Below, piece by piece: positions 41,490 through 49,069 of a DNA stretch of 62,137 nt (positions within the stretch are counted from its first letter, which is position 1; each line of letters opens with the position of its first letter). Both the position numbers and the translations under genes were made by a program. The stretch lies in contig JAFTYG010000002.1 of NCBI GenBank assembly GCA_017461365.1, positions 1 to 62,137 on the forward strand, read 5' to 3'. Source of the DNA: Clostridia bacterium. Its GTDB lineage: Bacteria; Bacillota; Clostridia; Oscillospirales; CAG-272. The notes below the pieces were generated by a model. That model ran no database searches. It was not told the origin of the DNA and worked only from the letters and a program-made list of their open reading frames with translations.

Positions 41490-41930
41490 ATGAAAAAAGA
41501 ACTGAAAATTGCGGCATATATGCGCGTGGGTAGTTATAATCAGTTGCATAATACTACCGAACATATTCCTGACACGAACAACACTGCAAGAAAGTGTGCT
41601 ATCTACAACAGATATAGCGTGGATGTTCCCGAAAGATTAGCAGAAATGCGGGGCAAGCTGATAGCCTACTGCCAAGAAAATTTGGGTGTCAGTGACTACA
41701 ACCTATTCGAAGAAATAGGCTCGGTGCTTGAAAAAAGGGACGTCTTTGACGATATGTTGGATAGAATAAATCAAGGCGAGTTTACGGACCTTTTGGTTTA
41801 TCAGCTTGATCGACTGTATAAGCCTGCGTATAATTTCGATAAGTTTGTGGAAATCATAGAGACCTTGCAAGAAAAAGTAAACGTACACGTATCCGAAGAT
41901 GATAAAACAATAGCGAAAAGACAAACGTAA
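41490..41930 (+). CDS. degenerate serine-recombinase N-terminal domain protein
   Basis: 146 aa. AIYNRYSVD (about 38-46) fits the catalytic Y-x-R-x-S start of serine recombinases, and the rest (KLIAYCQENLG, DVFDDMLDRINQGEFTDLLVYQLDRL) follows the resolvase fold. An extra AAYMRVGSYNQ at 8-18 looks like a duplicated start motif with Gly at the catalytic Ser position. There is no DNA-binding or zinc-ribbon domain, so it is too short for an integrase. It may be a remnant, or a regulator reused from a resolvase. Confidence 0.72.
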   Translation: MKKELKIAAYMRVGSYNQLHNTTEHIPDTNNTARKCAIYNRYSVDVPERLAEMRGKLIAYCQENLGVSDYNLFEEIGSVLEKRDVFDDMLDRINQGEFTDLLVYQLDRLYKPAYNFDKFVEIIETLQEKVNVHVSEDDKTIAKRQT

Positions 41931-41939
41931 TAAATAAAC

Positions 41940-41967
41940 GGCGGAGGAGCTTTAATGCCCCTCCGCC
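41940..41967. terminator. bidirectional terminator between convergent genes
   Basis: GGCGGAGG pairs with CCTCCGCC. It sits between the recombinase-like gene and the convergent XRE gene. Confidence 0.85.
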
Positions 41968-41973
41968 ATTCTA

Positions 41974-42285
41974 TTATCGTCTTATGAGATCCTTGACAAG
42001 CGCCGCAATCGTATCGAGCTGTTTATCGTTCAGCTTCTTCATATCGGCAATTATCGCGTCGAGCTTTGACGGGTTCGACGATTCCATATCAAAGAACTCG
42101 CTCGGTGTCACTCCAAGATATTCGCAGATATAGAAAATACCTTCAAGTGACGGCTTTGATTTTCCGCTTTCGATGTTATTGATGTATCCGGGGTTCTGAC
42201 CAATAGATAAACTCATATCACGGGCAGATACTCCTTTCTTTTCACGCAAACGCGCAAGCCTTATGGCAAAGTCCTTTTCGTCCAT
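41974..42285 (-). CDS. XRE-family transcription regulator
   Basis: 103 aa. An N-terminal helix-turn-helix (about 6-58: LARLREKKGVSARDMSLSIG then INNIESGKSKPSLEGIFYI), and a helical tail ending VKDLIRR that may dimerise. It is divergent from the SLOG gene. ACCCATAA occurs on both sides of the shared promoter region (about 42318 and 42414), a candidate operator. It may act as the element's repressor. Confidence 0.87.
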   Translation of the reverse strand: MDEKDFAIRLARLREKKGVSARDMSLSIGQNPGYINNIESGKSKPSLEGIFYICEYLGVTPSEFFDMESSNPSKLDAIIADMKKLNDKQLDTIAALVKDLIRR

Positions 42286-42363
42286 ATTATCACCTCACAG
42301 CCTATATATAATATTTTAACCCATAAAGGCAAGAAAAATATTTGTTAACAGGCTGTAATTTTA

Positions 42364-42392
42364 TTGAAATAACGGCGGAAAAGTGTTATAAT
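42364..42392 (+). promoter_or_regulatory. promoter of the SLOG gene
   Basis: TTGAAA (42364-42369), 17 nt, TATAAT (42387-42392), about 40 nt before the start codon. Confidence 0.8.
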
Positions 42393-42431
42393 AGTAAAAA
42401 GTATTAGAAATAAACCCATAAGGAGTAAAAA

Positions 42432-42914
42432 ATGAAGCCTTATATCGTTTCTTTGTTTGGTCATAGAGACCTACACGCCCACAGAAAAGTTGAAGAAAAG
42501 CTAACGGAAATACTGCGTGAATTGATAAGAACGAAAGAGTATGTCGAGATTTACATAGGGAGAAACGGTGAATTTGACAGATTCGCCGCCTCGGTCGTAA
42601 AATCCGTTATTAAAGACTTTTCTTATGGCAATATCGGAATGACACTTGTACTTCCGTATCCTGACAAGGATATGGAATATTACGACGCATACTACGATAG
42701 CATAACAATTCCCGAATGTGTAGCAGGAATACATCCAAAGGGCGCAATCACCAAAAGAAACAAATGGATGGTTGAAGAAAGCGACCTTGTTATTTGTTAC
42801 GTGGAGCGAGAGACCGGTGGAGCATATTCCGCAGTTAAATACGCAAAGAAACTAAAGAAAAGAGTTGTTAATATTGGGAGTGCCGAGGATGTTGAAAATG
42901 AGGAATATAAGTAA
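42432..42914 (+). CDS. SLOG-family (DUF1273/YpsA-like) protein
   Basis: 160 aa. SLFGHRDL at the N-terminus, GRNGEFDRFAAS (about 44-55), and the C-terminal SDLVICYVERETGGAYSAVKYA match the Rossmann-like SLOG nucleotide-binding fold. Some SLOG proteins act as sensors or effectors of nucleotide-signal defence systems, and others process nucleotides. It overlaps the next gene, so they may form a pair. Confidence 0.82.
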   Translation: MKPYIVSLFGHRDLHAHRKVEEKLTEILRELIRTKEYVEIYIGRNGEFDRFAASVVKSVIKDFSYGNIGMTLVLPYPDKDMEYYDAYYDSITIPECVAGIHPKGAITKRNKWMVEESDLVICYVERETGGAYSAVKYAKKLKKRVVNIGSAEDVENEEYK

Positions 42915-43386
42915 GAGAAAAGCGTTAAGGAAGCTAAGAAAAATACGAAAGAATGGATACAAAATCGATAGTAAGACAGAGAAGAATTTACGGATAGATA
43001 TGATGAGAGCTTGGCGACGTCTGGCTTTTCATATCTTGGTATATTTGAGTGCTAATCCCGATATTCTTGCTGCCAATAACAATCAAGAGATATATGATAA
43101 AGTGCGTGATATACAGATAAGGTATCACGGGCGTAATCATTCTGACTCATCTTACGAAGATATTGGCAGAACGGTTGATCTTTTGGTAGAATTCAAAATC
43201 AAGTATGAAGATGGGGCGGATTACTTTGTGGAGCAGGGGACTATGGAGCTTTACAGACCGAGTACGGTACATAGCAGTGAATGGAAAGAAAAGGTACTGT
43301 TTGAGATGTTCTTTTTTGCAATCTCGCCGGAAATCTATTCTAAAACAATAAATGAATTAGCTATGCGAGAGGAAGCATTGAATTGA
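42889..43386 (+). CDS. basic helical protein paired with SLOG
   Basis: 165 aa from ATG 42889 (GGGAG 8 nt upstream); ATG 42898 is an alternative. A highly basic N-terminus (KRKALRKLRKIRKNGYK) precedes a helical body. It overlaps the SLOG gene by 26 nt, so the two probably form one unit. No family recognised. It could be an effector partner, but nothing shows that directly. Confidence 0.6.
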   Translation: MLKMRNISKRKALRKLRKIRKNGYKIDSKTEKNLRIDMMRAWRRLAFHILVYLSANPDILAANNNQEIYDKVRDIQIRYHGRNHSDSSYEDIGRTVDLLVEFKIKYEDGADYFVEQGTMELYRPSTVHSSEWKEKVLFEMFFFAISPEIYSKTINELAMREEALN

Positions 43387-43453
43387 ATAATGATTGCTGA
43401 TAATAGAAACAGAAAAAGCATAGTGAAAAAGCGTTAATGTCGCTGCTATTATA

Positions 43454-43500
43454 TTACCGTTTTATGAGCTCATTAGCAAGTGTATTTTGTTTTTGGTAGT
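43454..43500 (-). pseudogene. remnant of an XRE-like 3' end
   Basis: Minus-strand codons read QNTLANELIKR then stop, similar to the C-terminus of the XRE gene (DTIAALVKDLIRR then stop). The bases after the stop are also alike (TAATATAATAGC versus TAATAGAATGGC). Only this tail remains, just after the SLOG pair. Confidence 0.45.
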
Positions 43501-43577
43501 GTGTAATTTGAGAATACACAAATGAAGTGTTATTTAAAAATTTCCAAGAGATGGAATTTTGGTTTTTGTGCGGTGTG

Positions 43578-43606
43578 TTGACTTTTTCGGGAAAATATGA
43601 TATAAT
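43578..43606 (+). promoter_or_regulatory. promoter of the AraC-family gene
   Basis: TTGACT, 17 nt, TATAAT, followed by a GAAAGGAGA ribosome site and a GTG start. Confidence 0.85.
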
Positions 43607-43640
43607 ATACTAAAGGTATCGGTATGAAAGGAGAAAGATC

Positions 43641-44516
43641 GTGAGCGAATCGCAGTATGATTACAGACATATAAGATTAAAGAAGCGCCCCCTGACTGTG
43701 TCGAAAAAGACGTATACTATCACAAAATCCACGCTTCATTTTCACGATGCGCATGAGATACTGATAATAGAGCAGGGGCAGTATAAAATTTATTCTCCAC
43801 AGCTTGTGTATGAGGGAGAGGGACCGTGCATTGTGTTCTTCAGGCTTGGCACCTACCACGGAGCGGTCAGGAGCAACTGCGAAACATTGCCCTATGTTTT
43901 CCACGTTATGAATTTCCGTCAGCGTGTGCTTGACGGTATGCCGGGGCATCCGATCTGCGCAGATAAATGCTTCGATGCGAGCACTATCGTTATACCCATT
44001 GATAACGATACACTTCAGCTTTTTCTTCCTATGCTCGACCGTCTTGAAGCGTTAAGCGATTATACGTACGAGACGCCCATGCCACCCTTGATGAATGGGT
44101 ATTTTGCCGCCATACTGAATTATATTTATGAGCTTATAAAGGAAAATAAGAGCATATCGTTTGACGGTGAGGGCGATGAAGAAAATTACATATCCAAGGT
44201 AATAAAGGAAACGCTGGAGGCGATCAATAGAGGAGAGAACGTTACCGTATCGGCGCTTGCAGGGCGGTTCCACGTAAGCGGTACAAAGCTGTCGAGGGAT
44301 TTTGGCAAGATAACGGGAATATCCATAAAGCAGATGATAGACACGTTGCGGCTTGAGAGGATAAAGCGACTGCTCAGAGACGGTAAGAGCAATATCGAGG
44401 TCTCTGAGCTTTGCGGATTTTCCAACAGCGACTATCTCATTCAGTTTTTTAATAAACATATGAATATGTCACCCGGAGAGTACCGACGTCAAAAGGCTCA
44501 AAAGCCTGTTAATTAA
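43641..44516 (+). CDS. AraC-family transcription regulator
   Basis: 291 aa from GTG 43641. A cupin-like ligand-binding N-terminus (LHFHDAHEILIIEQGQYKI onward) and a C-terminal double helix-turn-helix (about 195-285, with LRLERIKRLLRDG and CGFSNSDYLIQFFNKHMNMS). AraC proteins of this layout often control nearby carbohydrate genes. The downstream genes share a conserved promoter block (44638-44710 and 48979-49050) that may be its target. It marks the start of the non-element region. Confidence 0.9.
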   Translation: MSESQYDYRHIRLKKRPLTVSKKTYTITKSTLHFHDAHEILIIEQGQYKIYSPQLVYEGEGPCIVFFRLGTYHGAVRSNCETLPYVFHVMNFRQRVLDGMPGHPICADKCFDASTIVIPIDNDTLQLFLPMLDRLEALSDYTYETPMPPLMNGYFAAILNYIYELIKENKSISFDGEGDEENYISKVIKETLEAINRGENVTVSALAGRFHVSGTKLSRDFGKITGISIKQMIDTLRLERIKRLLRDGKSNIEVSELCGFSNSDYLIQFFNKHMNMSPGEYRRQKAQKPVN

Positions 44517-44538
44517 GTTTAATGTAATAAAAGTTAAT

Positions 44539-44586
44539 AAGCGGACAACAGAATGGCATATCGCATAAAATCTGTTGCCCGCTTTT
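44539..44586 (+). terminator. terminator after the AraC gene
   Basis: AAGCGGACAACAGA pairs with TCTGTTGCCCGCTT, ending in TTTT. Its stem resembles the terminator at 48880-48926. Confidence 0.85.
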
Positions 44587-44673
44587 GTTATTGTTGCCTA
44601 TATCACTTGATTTTGAAAGCAATTTTTGAAAAAAATCTATGTTTTTTTGAAAAATTCGTGTCGACAATCAAGG

Positions 44674-44702
44674 TTTACTGTTGATTAAATTTATGGTATA
44701 AT
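44674..44702 (+). promoter_or_regulatory. promoter of the 785-aa secreted protein gene
   Basis: TTTACT, 17 nt, TATAAT. The block from about 44638 to 44710 is closely similar to the block before the second EEP lipoprotein gene. Confidence 0.75.
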
Positions 44703-44762
44703 TAATATGTGCAAATATTCTAATTTGCGCCTAGAAAATAAAAATTTTTAGGAGGTTATTAT

Positions 44763-47120
44763 ATGAAAACCATGTGCAATCCCGCAAAACACCTATGGCG
44801 CGTTGTCCTTGCAATGATTCTTGTAGTGTCAATGCTCGGCGCGGCGTCGGTTATGTGCTTTGCAGAAACCACCGCTTCGGAGGAAGCGACAGAACCCACG
44901 GGCATTACGAATGTCGGTGTGTCTCTCGGCGAGGACATCATTGTCAAATTCGCTACGAGCGCGACTACCGCTGACGGCTCAAAGCTCACCGTTGTATTTA
45001 ACGGGGAGACTATCGAGCTTACACAAAACGTAGACGGCGTATTTGAGTTCGTTGGAGTAACACCCCAGAACCTGGGCGACGAAATGACCGCAACGCTTAC
45101 CGACGCTGACGGCGCACAGGTTGGCGAGGCAAAGACTGTAAGCGTTAAGACTTACCTTGAAGGACTGCTCGCGCTTTCCTACGAGAATAGCGGTTGCAAG
45201 TCACAGCTTCAGTATCAGGCAATGCGTGAGCTTTGCGTTAATATGCTCAACTACGGCGCGGCAGCGCAGACCTACGTAGAGCACGACGTAGAAAACCTTG
45301 CTAATGCGGGACTTTCTGACGAGCAGAAGGCTCTTGCAACAGAAAAAATAACCGTTACCGATACCGACAAGGCTGTCAGTGGCTCAGCTTGGGTGGGTGC
45401 AGGCGTGCGCTTTGACTACAAGCTCGGTCTGTATTTTGTATTCACAGCGGCAAGCGCTGACGAGTACACCGCAACCATCAACGGTGAAGCGGTGACTGCC
45501 GAGGCTTACACGGCTCTTGGCGAGGGCTACTATGTTATCCGTTATAACAGCTTCAACGCAACTAATATGAACGAAGTTGTTACGGCAAAGCTCGCAAAGG
45601 ACGGCGCGGATGATCAGACCTTCGCGTACAGCATCAAGTCCTACGTTGCATCCAAGGGCGGCGACGAGAGCGCAATTGCAAACCTTGTAAATGCTACTTA
45701 CGTTTACGGCTTCGCGGCTGTTGCTTACTCGGCAGAGTACGTTACCGTTGATCCCACTTTTGAGGAAGTGGGAAGCATCTCTATGGACGGCAAGGGCTAC
45801 GACTTCAGCAATTCCAAGTACGGAACAGTAACGCTTCCTGTACTTAACTTTACCGATTATACAGCGGAAACCGTAAATAACGGTACAGAGCTTGCACCAG
45901 AGGTTGCTACTACCTTTACGCTTAACGACGACACAGTTGCTTATACAAAGACTTTTGAATCAACTAACTATATTGACGTAAATGGTACTATTTGCTCCGA
46001 GTATGATATGGCAAAAGCAGAAAGTGATAGTATTGATATAGAATATAGCGAAGCAACAGGTTACACCGTAACGGGAACAAATGCGACTCTTACGAATCTT
46101 ATGTCATATGGTGCAGATATTATGGTTAAGGGCGACATAACCATAAACAATCGTACTGAAATACTCGGAATCACCTTTACGGTCGGTGACGGAACAGAGA
46201 CGGGAAAAGGTACTGTAATTTTTGTAGAACCAACTGAGGGTGCGGCTGATAGCTCGGCAACGGTAGCTGTCAGAGATAAGAGTGAGCTGATCGTTTCCAA
46301 GAGTAGTTCTCTTGAAGTTCGGGCACAGTCAGGGTATAGTATTTATCTTGGTGCAGGAATGAGTTCTCCTTATACGGACGTTATGCTTTTGGTTGATGGC
46401 ACTTTGACAGCGAATAATAAGCTTCAATCGACGGTTGCATATCAAGTTAACACGGATTATGAATTTGGATTTAAGCCTGCGGTATATGTTCGTGAAGGTG
46501 TGTTGAACGCCGAGAAGCTGTTGACATGTACAATGCAGATTGGTAGCGAAGCTGAAAACAAGTCGGGTACGCTTAATGTATCTACCCAGTTAACTTATAG
46601 TAAAAATACATGGGCAAATAGACACGCATTGGCAAAAGGACAGGCTACGATAGAAGCTGGATATTTTTATGTTCGTAGCTCGAATGCCGGCGGTAGTCAG
46701 GTATATTTGGGTTCCGAGATGAAGTTTATATCTACTGGTGACGGATTTATTGAAGGAACTGAGAAAACAAATAACTATCATTTGTTTATTTGCGACGGAT
46801 TTACATATAACGGTCCCGATACTTTTACTAAGTATAAACTGAGTGGTTCGAATTTGACTTTGTACTCATTAAAAACGTTTAATGTAAATCTGGATGGAAA
46901 AGAAGATACAACGGTACGAATTGTTAATACAGAAGCTTTGTCAACAGCTACTAATACATATGCCGCTGTAACTGATAATTTCCCAGCGTTGGCAGAAGGT
47001 GTATCGTTGACCTCTATCGAGGAAACGGTAGATTACGGTCTCGCCGGAACATTTACCAAGGCAACTTACGTTGACGGCGATGGCGTAACTCAGACTATTT
47101 GGTATCAGATAGTTGACTGA
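44763..47120 (+). CDS. large secreted protein, beta-rich C-terminus
   Basis: 785 aa. Signal peptide ending CFA-ET (about residue 36). The N-terminal half (about 45-325) has Ig-like beta strands and repeated helical segments (LNYGAAAQTY, VYGFAAVAYS) seen in secreted proteins of gut Clostridia. The second half (about 400-780) is threonine- and glycine-rich with a repeating beta pattern, perhaps a beta helix. Base and codon use becomes clearly more AT-rich from about 45950 to 47000, suggesting that the second half was acquired or is fast-evolving. There is no cell-wall anchor. Function unknown; surface binding is plausible. Confidence 0.75.
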   Translation: MKTMCNPAKHLWRVVLAMILVVSMLGAASVMCFAETTASEEATEPTGITNVGVSLGEDIIVKFATSATTADGSKLTVVFNGETIELTQNVDGVFEFVGVTPQNLGDEMTATLTDADGAQVGEAKTVSVKTYLEGLLALSYENSGCKSQLQYQAMRELCVNMLNYGAAAQTYVEHDVENLANAGLSDEQKALATEKITVTDTDKAVSGSAWVGAGVRFDYKLGLYFVFTAASADEYTATINGEAVTAEAYTALGEGYYVIRYNSFNATNMNEVVTAKLAKDGADDQTFAYSIKSYVASKGGDESAIANLVNATYVYGFAAVAYSAEYVTVDPTFEEVGSISMDGKGYDFSNSKYGTVTLPVLNFTDYTAETVNNGTELAPEVATTFTLNDDTVAYTKTFESTNYIDVNGTICSEYDMAKAESDSIDIEYSEATGYTVTGTNATLTNLMSYGADIMVKGDITINNRTEILGITFTVGDGTETGKGTVIFVEPTEGAADSSATVAVRDKSELIVSKSSSLEVRAQSGYSIYLGAGMSSPYTDVMLLVDGTLTANNKLQSTVAYQVNTDYEFGFKPAVYVREGVLNAEKLLTCTMQIGSEAENKSGTLNVSTQLTYSKNTWANRHALAKGQATIEAGYFYVRSSNAGGSQVYLGSEMKFISTGDGFIEGTEKTNNYHLFICDGFTYNGPDTFTKYKLSGSNLTLYSLKTFNVNLDGKEDTTVRIVNTEALSTATNTYAAVTDNFPALAEGVSLTSIEETVDYGLAGTFTKATYVDGDGVTQTIWYQIVD

Positions 47121-47137
47121 TTTGGAGGTAAGATATT

Positions 47138-47284
47138 ATGAAAAAATATGAAAACGCAAAAGTTGAGCTTATCTCCTTTGAAACGAATGAGGACATTCTT
47201 ACTACAAGTAATATCGGTCCCGTGCTTTACGACAACGGCGCTATCGACGGAGAGCTTGACTACGCAAACGAAGTAGGTCAATAA
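47138..47284 (+). CDS. 48-aa MKKY-type peptide (copy 1)
   Basis: ATG 47138 after GGAGGTAAG, 17 nt past the large secreted protein gene. The N-terminus MKKYENAKVELISF leads to EDILTTS and then an acidic Gly/Asn-rich tail. A second gene with the same start pattern (MKKYNTPEITLVSI, DIMSAS) lies in the same position after the next large secreted protein. There is no signal peptide or membrane helix. It resembles a leader-plus-core precursor, but no peptide-modifying enzyme gene is nearby. The ribosome site and conservation make it likely to be real. Confidence 0.72.
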   Translation: MKKYENAKVELISFETNEDILTTSNIGPVLYDNGAIDGELDYANEVGQ

Positions 47285-47292
47285 GCCAATTT

Positions 47293-47583
47293 ATGAAAAA
47301 AACAATCAGATATTTGAGTGCGGCTCTTGCCGCTGCCTCAATGCTCACTTTGCTCGCCGCTTGCGGCGAGCAAAGTGCCCAAGGGGGCGAAACGGAAGAA
47401 TTTATTTCCGAAACGTATGACAGCAACGGCTTTGAAAGCGTTGACAGTACAAGTGACAGCGTTACCGAAAGCGGTGACGGTAATAATGAAAGCAGTACCG
47501 AGGCGGAGGATAAAGATGATGATGATACGGAAACGGGCGGAAGCTCGGGCGGTACGGTACACCTGCCGATGCTACCGATTTGA
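47293..47583 (+). CDS. short acidic lipoprotein
   Basis: 96 aa. Lipoprotein signal with lipobox LAAC (Cys about residue 24), then an almost wholly acidic, Ser/Thr/Gly-rich tail with no folded domain, ending HLPMLPI. It could be a truncated relative of the two EEP lipoproteins that follow (same signal plus acidic linker, enzyme domain missing), or a genuine small lipoprotein. It starts 8 nt after the MKKY peptide gene. Confidence 0.6.
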   Translation: MKKTIRYLSAALAAASMLTLLAACGEQSAQGGETEEFISETYDSNGFESVDSTSDSVTESGDGNNESSTEAEDKDDDDTETGGSSGGTVHLPMLPI

Positions 47584-47601
47584 TTGGGAAGGTGATCACG
47601 T

Positions 47602-48858
47602 ATGAAAATACTGTTAAGATATATTAGCGCAGCACTGCTTGTGACAATACTTCTCGGCGTGTTTGTTTCCTGTAAAGAGGAGGAGCCCACACCGACTCCC
47701 GACAGTATCACGACCGATGACGGAACGACCGACGACGGAACGACCGATGACGGAACGACCGATGACGGAACGACCGATGACGGAACGACCGATGATGGCA
47801 CGACCGATGATGGAACGACCGACGACGGAACGACCGATGACGGAACGACCGATGATGGAACGACCGACGATGGAACGACCGATGACGGAACGACCGATGA
47901 TGGCACGACCGATGATGGAACGACCGACGACGGAACGACCGACGATAATGAAAACAATGTAAAGAATGGAACGGTTGTATCTATGAATCATTTAAACGCT
48001 ACAGTAATGTCCTTTAATATCCGTTACGAAAATTCTGAGAGTAACGTGGCAATTCGTCAATGGGATAACAGAAAAGAGGCAGTTTACGATTTTATACTCG
48101 GAAGCGGCGCGGACATAATCGGATTTCAAGAGGTCAAGGAGTCTCAGTACAACGACCTCAAGACGGGAATTTCCGAAAAGTATGAGATAATATGGTACGC
48201 AAGCTACGTCAACGATTCAAATCCGCAGGGTAACGCAGTGGCATACAAAAAGGACGAATGGAAGGTCGTGGGTACTCCCGAGCATTTCTTCCTATCTCCA
48301 ACTCCCGACGTTCCTTCAAGCGGATGGCTGACCAGCCACTACCGTTCCTGTATAAACGCTCTCTTTGAGCATATCGAAACGGGCAAGCGCGTTAACGTGT
48401 TTGTAACGCACCTTGACCACAAGTATGTGACCGATATGGTTAATGGCATAAGTCTGATACTTGAGAGAATGGGCGAGAGTGAGTACCCCGTATATCTTTG
48501 CGGCGACTTCAACTGCACTCCCGAATCCGAAGCATACGCTATTGCCGCAAAGGCTTTACAGGATGCGCAAAAAACGGCGCTTGACAGCGACGAGGGCACG
48601 ACCTTTACGGGCTGGGATGACTCCTACACCGATGAGAATAAATACGTCATTGACTACTGCTTCTTCAGCAAGGGCGACGTTGTTCCGCTGGTCTATGAGA
48701 TATGCGACGGTACGTGGGGAGAGAACAACGAAAATAAGCTCTCCGACCACAGACCCATTATGGCTACGGTTCGATTGATATACGATCTTGAAAAGAGCTA
48801 TCCCGACACGACCGAGAACGGCTTCGATTGCGCCATAGATCCTGTCTCGGCAGAGTGA
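47602..48858 (+). CDS. EEP-family lipoprotein with TTDDG repeat linker (copy 1)
   Basis: 418 aa. Lipobox FVSC (Cys about 22), an Asp/Thr repeat linker (about 38-115), then an endonuclease/exonuclease/phosphatase domain: MSFNIRY (about 136), IIGFQEV (about 171-177), GDFNC (about 300) and SDHRPI (about 386). These metal-dependent enzymes cut phosphodiester or phosphate bonds in nucleic acids, lipids or sugar phosphates. Outside the cell, nucleic acid or phosphate scavenging is plausible. A paralogue follows at 49070. Confidence 0.87.
   Translation: MKILLRYISAALLVTILLGVFVSCKEEEPTPTPDSITTDDGTTDDGTTDDGTTDDGTTDDGTTDDGTTDDGTTDDGTTDDGTTDDGTTDDGTTDDGTTDDGTTDDGTTDDGTTDDNENNVKNGTVVSMNHLNATVMSFNIRYENSESNVAIRQWDNRKEAVYDFILGSGADIIGFQEVKESQYNDLKTGISEKYEIIWYASYVNDSNPQGNAVAYKKDEWKVVGTPEHFFLSPTPDVPSSGWLTSHYRSCINALFEHIETGKRVNVFVTHLDHKYVTDMVNGISLILERMGESEYPVYLCGDFNCTPESEAYAIAAKALQDAQKTALDSDEGTTFTGWDDSYTDENKYVIDYCFFSKGDVVPLVYEICDGTWGENNENKLSDHRPIMATVRLIYDLEKSYPDTTENGFDCAIDPVSAE
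47710..47949 (+). repeat. 15-nt in-frame tandem repeat (about 16 units)
   Basis: Units such as ACGACCGATGACGGA encode TTDDG. Units differ mainly at silent GAC/GAT positions. Slippage would change linker length without shifting the frame. Confidence 0.93.
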
Positions 48859-48879
48859 ATCTGACAACTTAAAAATCAC

Positions 48880-48926
48880 AAGCGGACAACGGTGGCGTTT
48901 TTAACAAATGCTGTTGTCCGCTTTTT
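48880..48926 (+). terminator. terminator after EEP copy 1
   Basis: AAGCGGACAAC (48880-48890) pairs with GTTGTCCGCTT (48913-48923), ending in TTTTT. Confidence 0.88.
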
Positions 48927-49013
48927 GTAAGTGTTATACAAGGGACTTATATACGAGGCTTTTTCGTGCAGAAAAACTATGTTTTTGAACAAAAAACGTG
49001 TTGACATTTGCGG

Positions 49014-49042
49014 TTTACCGCAAGAACGAAATGTGGTATAAT
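49014..49042 (+). promoter_or_regulatory. promoter of EEP copy 2
   Basis: TTTACC, 17 nt, TATAAT with TGTGG context. The inverted repeat TGCGGT TT ACCGCA (49009-49022) covers the -35 box and may be an operator. TTGACA at 49001-49006 is too far from this -10 box to pair with it. Confidence 0.78.
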
Positions 49043-49069
49043 TTATATGTATTGCGGAAGGAGGCAACA

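Noticed and set aside
41490-41930. Integrase of the element
   Set aside because: Only the catalytic domain of a serine recombinase is present, with no DNA-binding or zinc-ribbon region.
43400-43640. Far attachment site of the element near the tRNA-Asn 3' sequence
   Set aside because: I looked for the T-arm and 3' acceptor sequence of tRNA-Asn here and did not see it; short matches such as GTCGCTG are too brief to count.
47710-47949. CRISPR-like array
   Set aside because: The 15-nt units are contiguous with no spacers and are in frame with the lipoprotein.
47241-47957. Minus-strand 238-codon frame with repeated VVPSS, opposite the TTDDG linker
   Set aside because: It is the complement of the in-frame repeat of the EEP lipoprotein, with no ribosome site or domain of its own.
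49001-49006. TTGACA as the -35 box of EEP copy 2
   Set aside because: It lies 30 nt from the TATAAT; TTTACC at 49014 has the correct 17-nt spacing.
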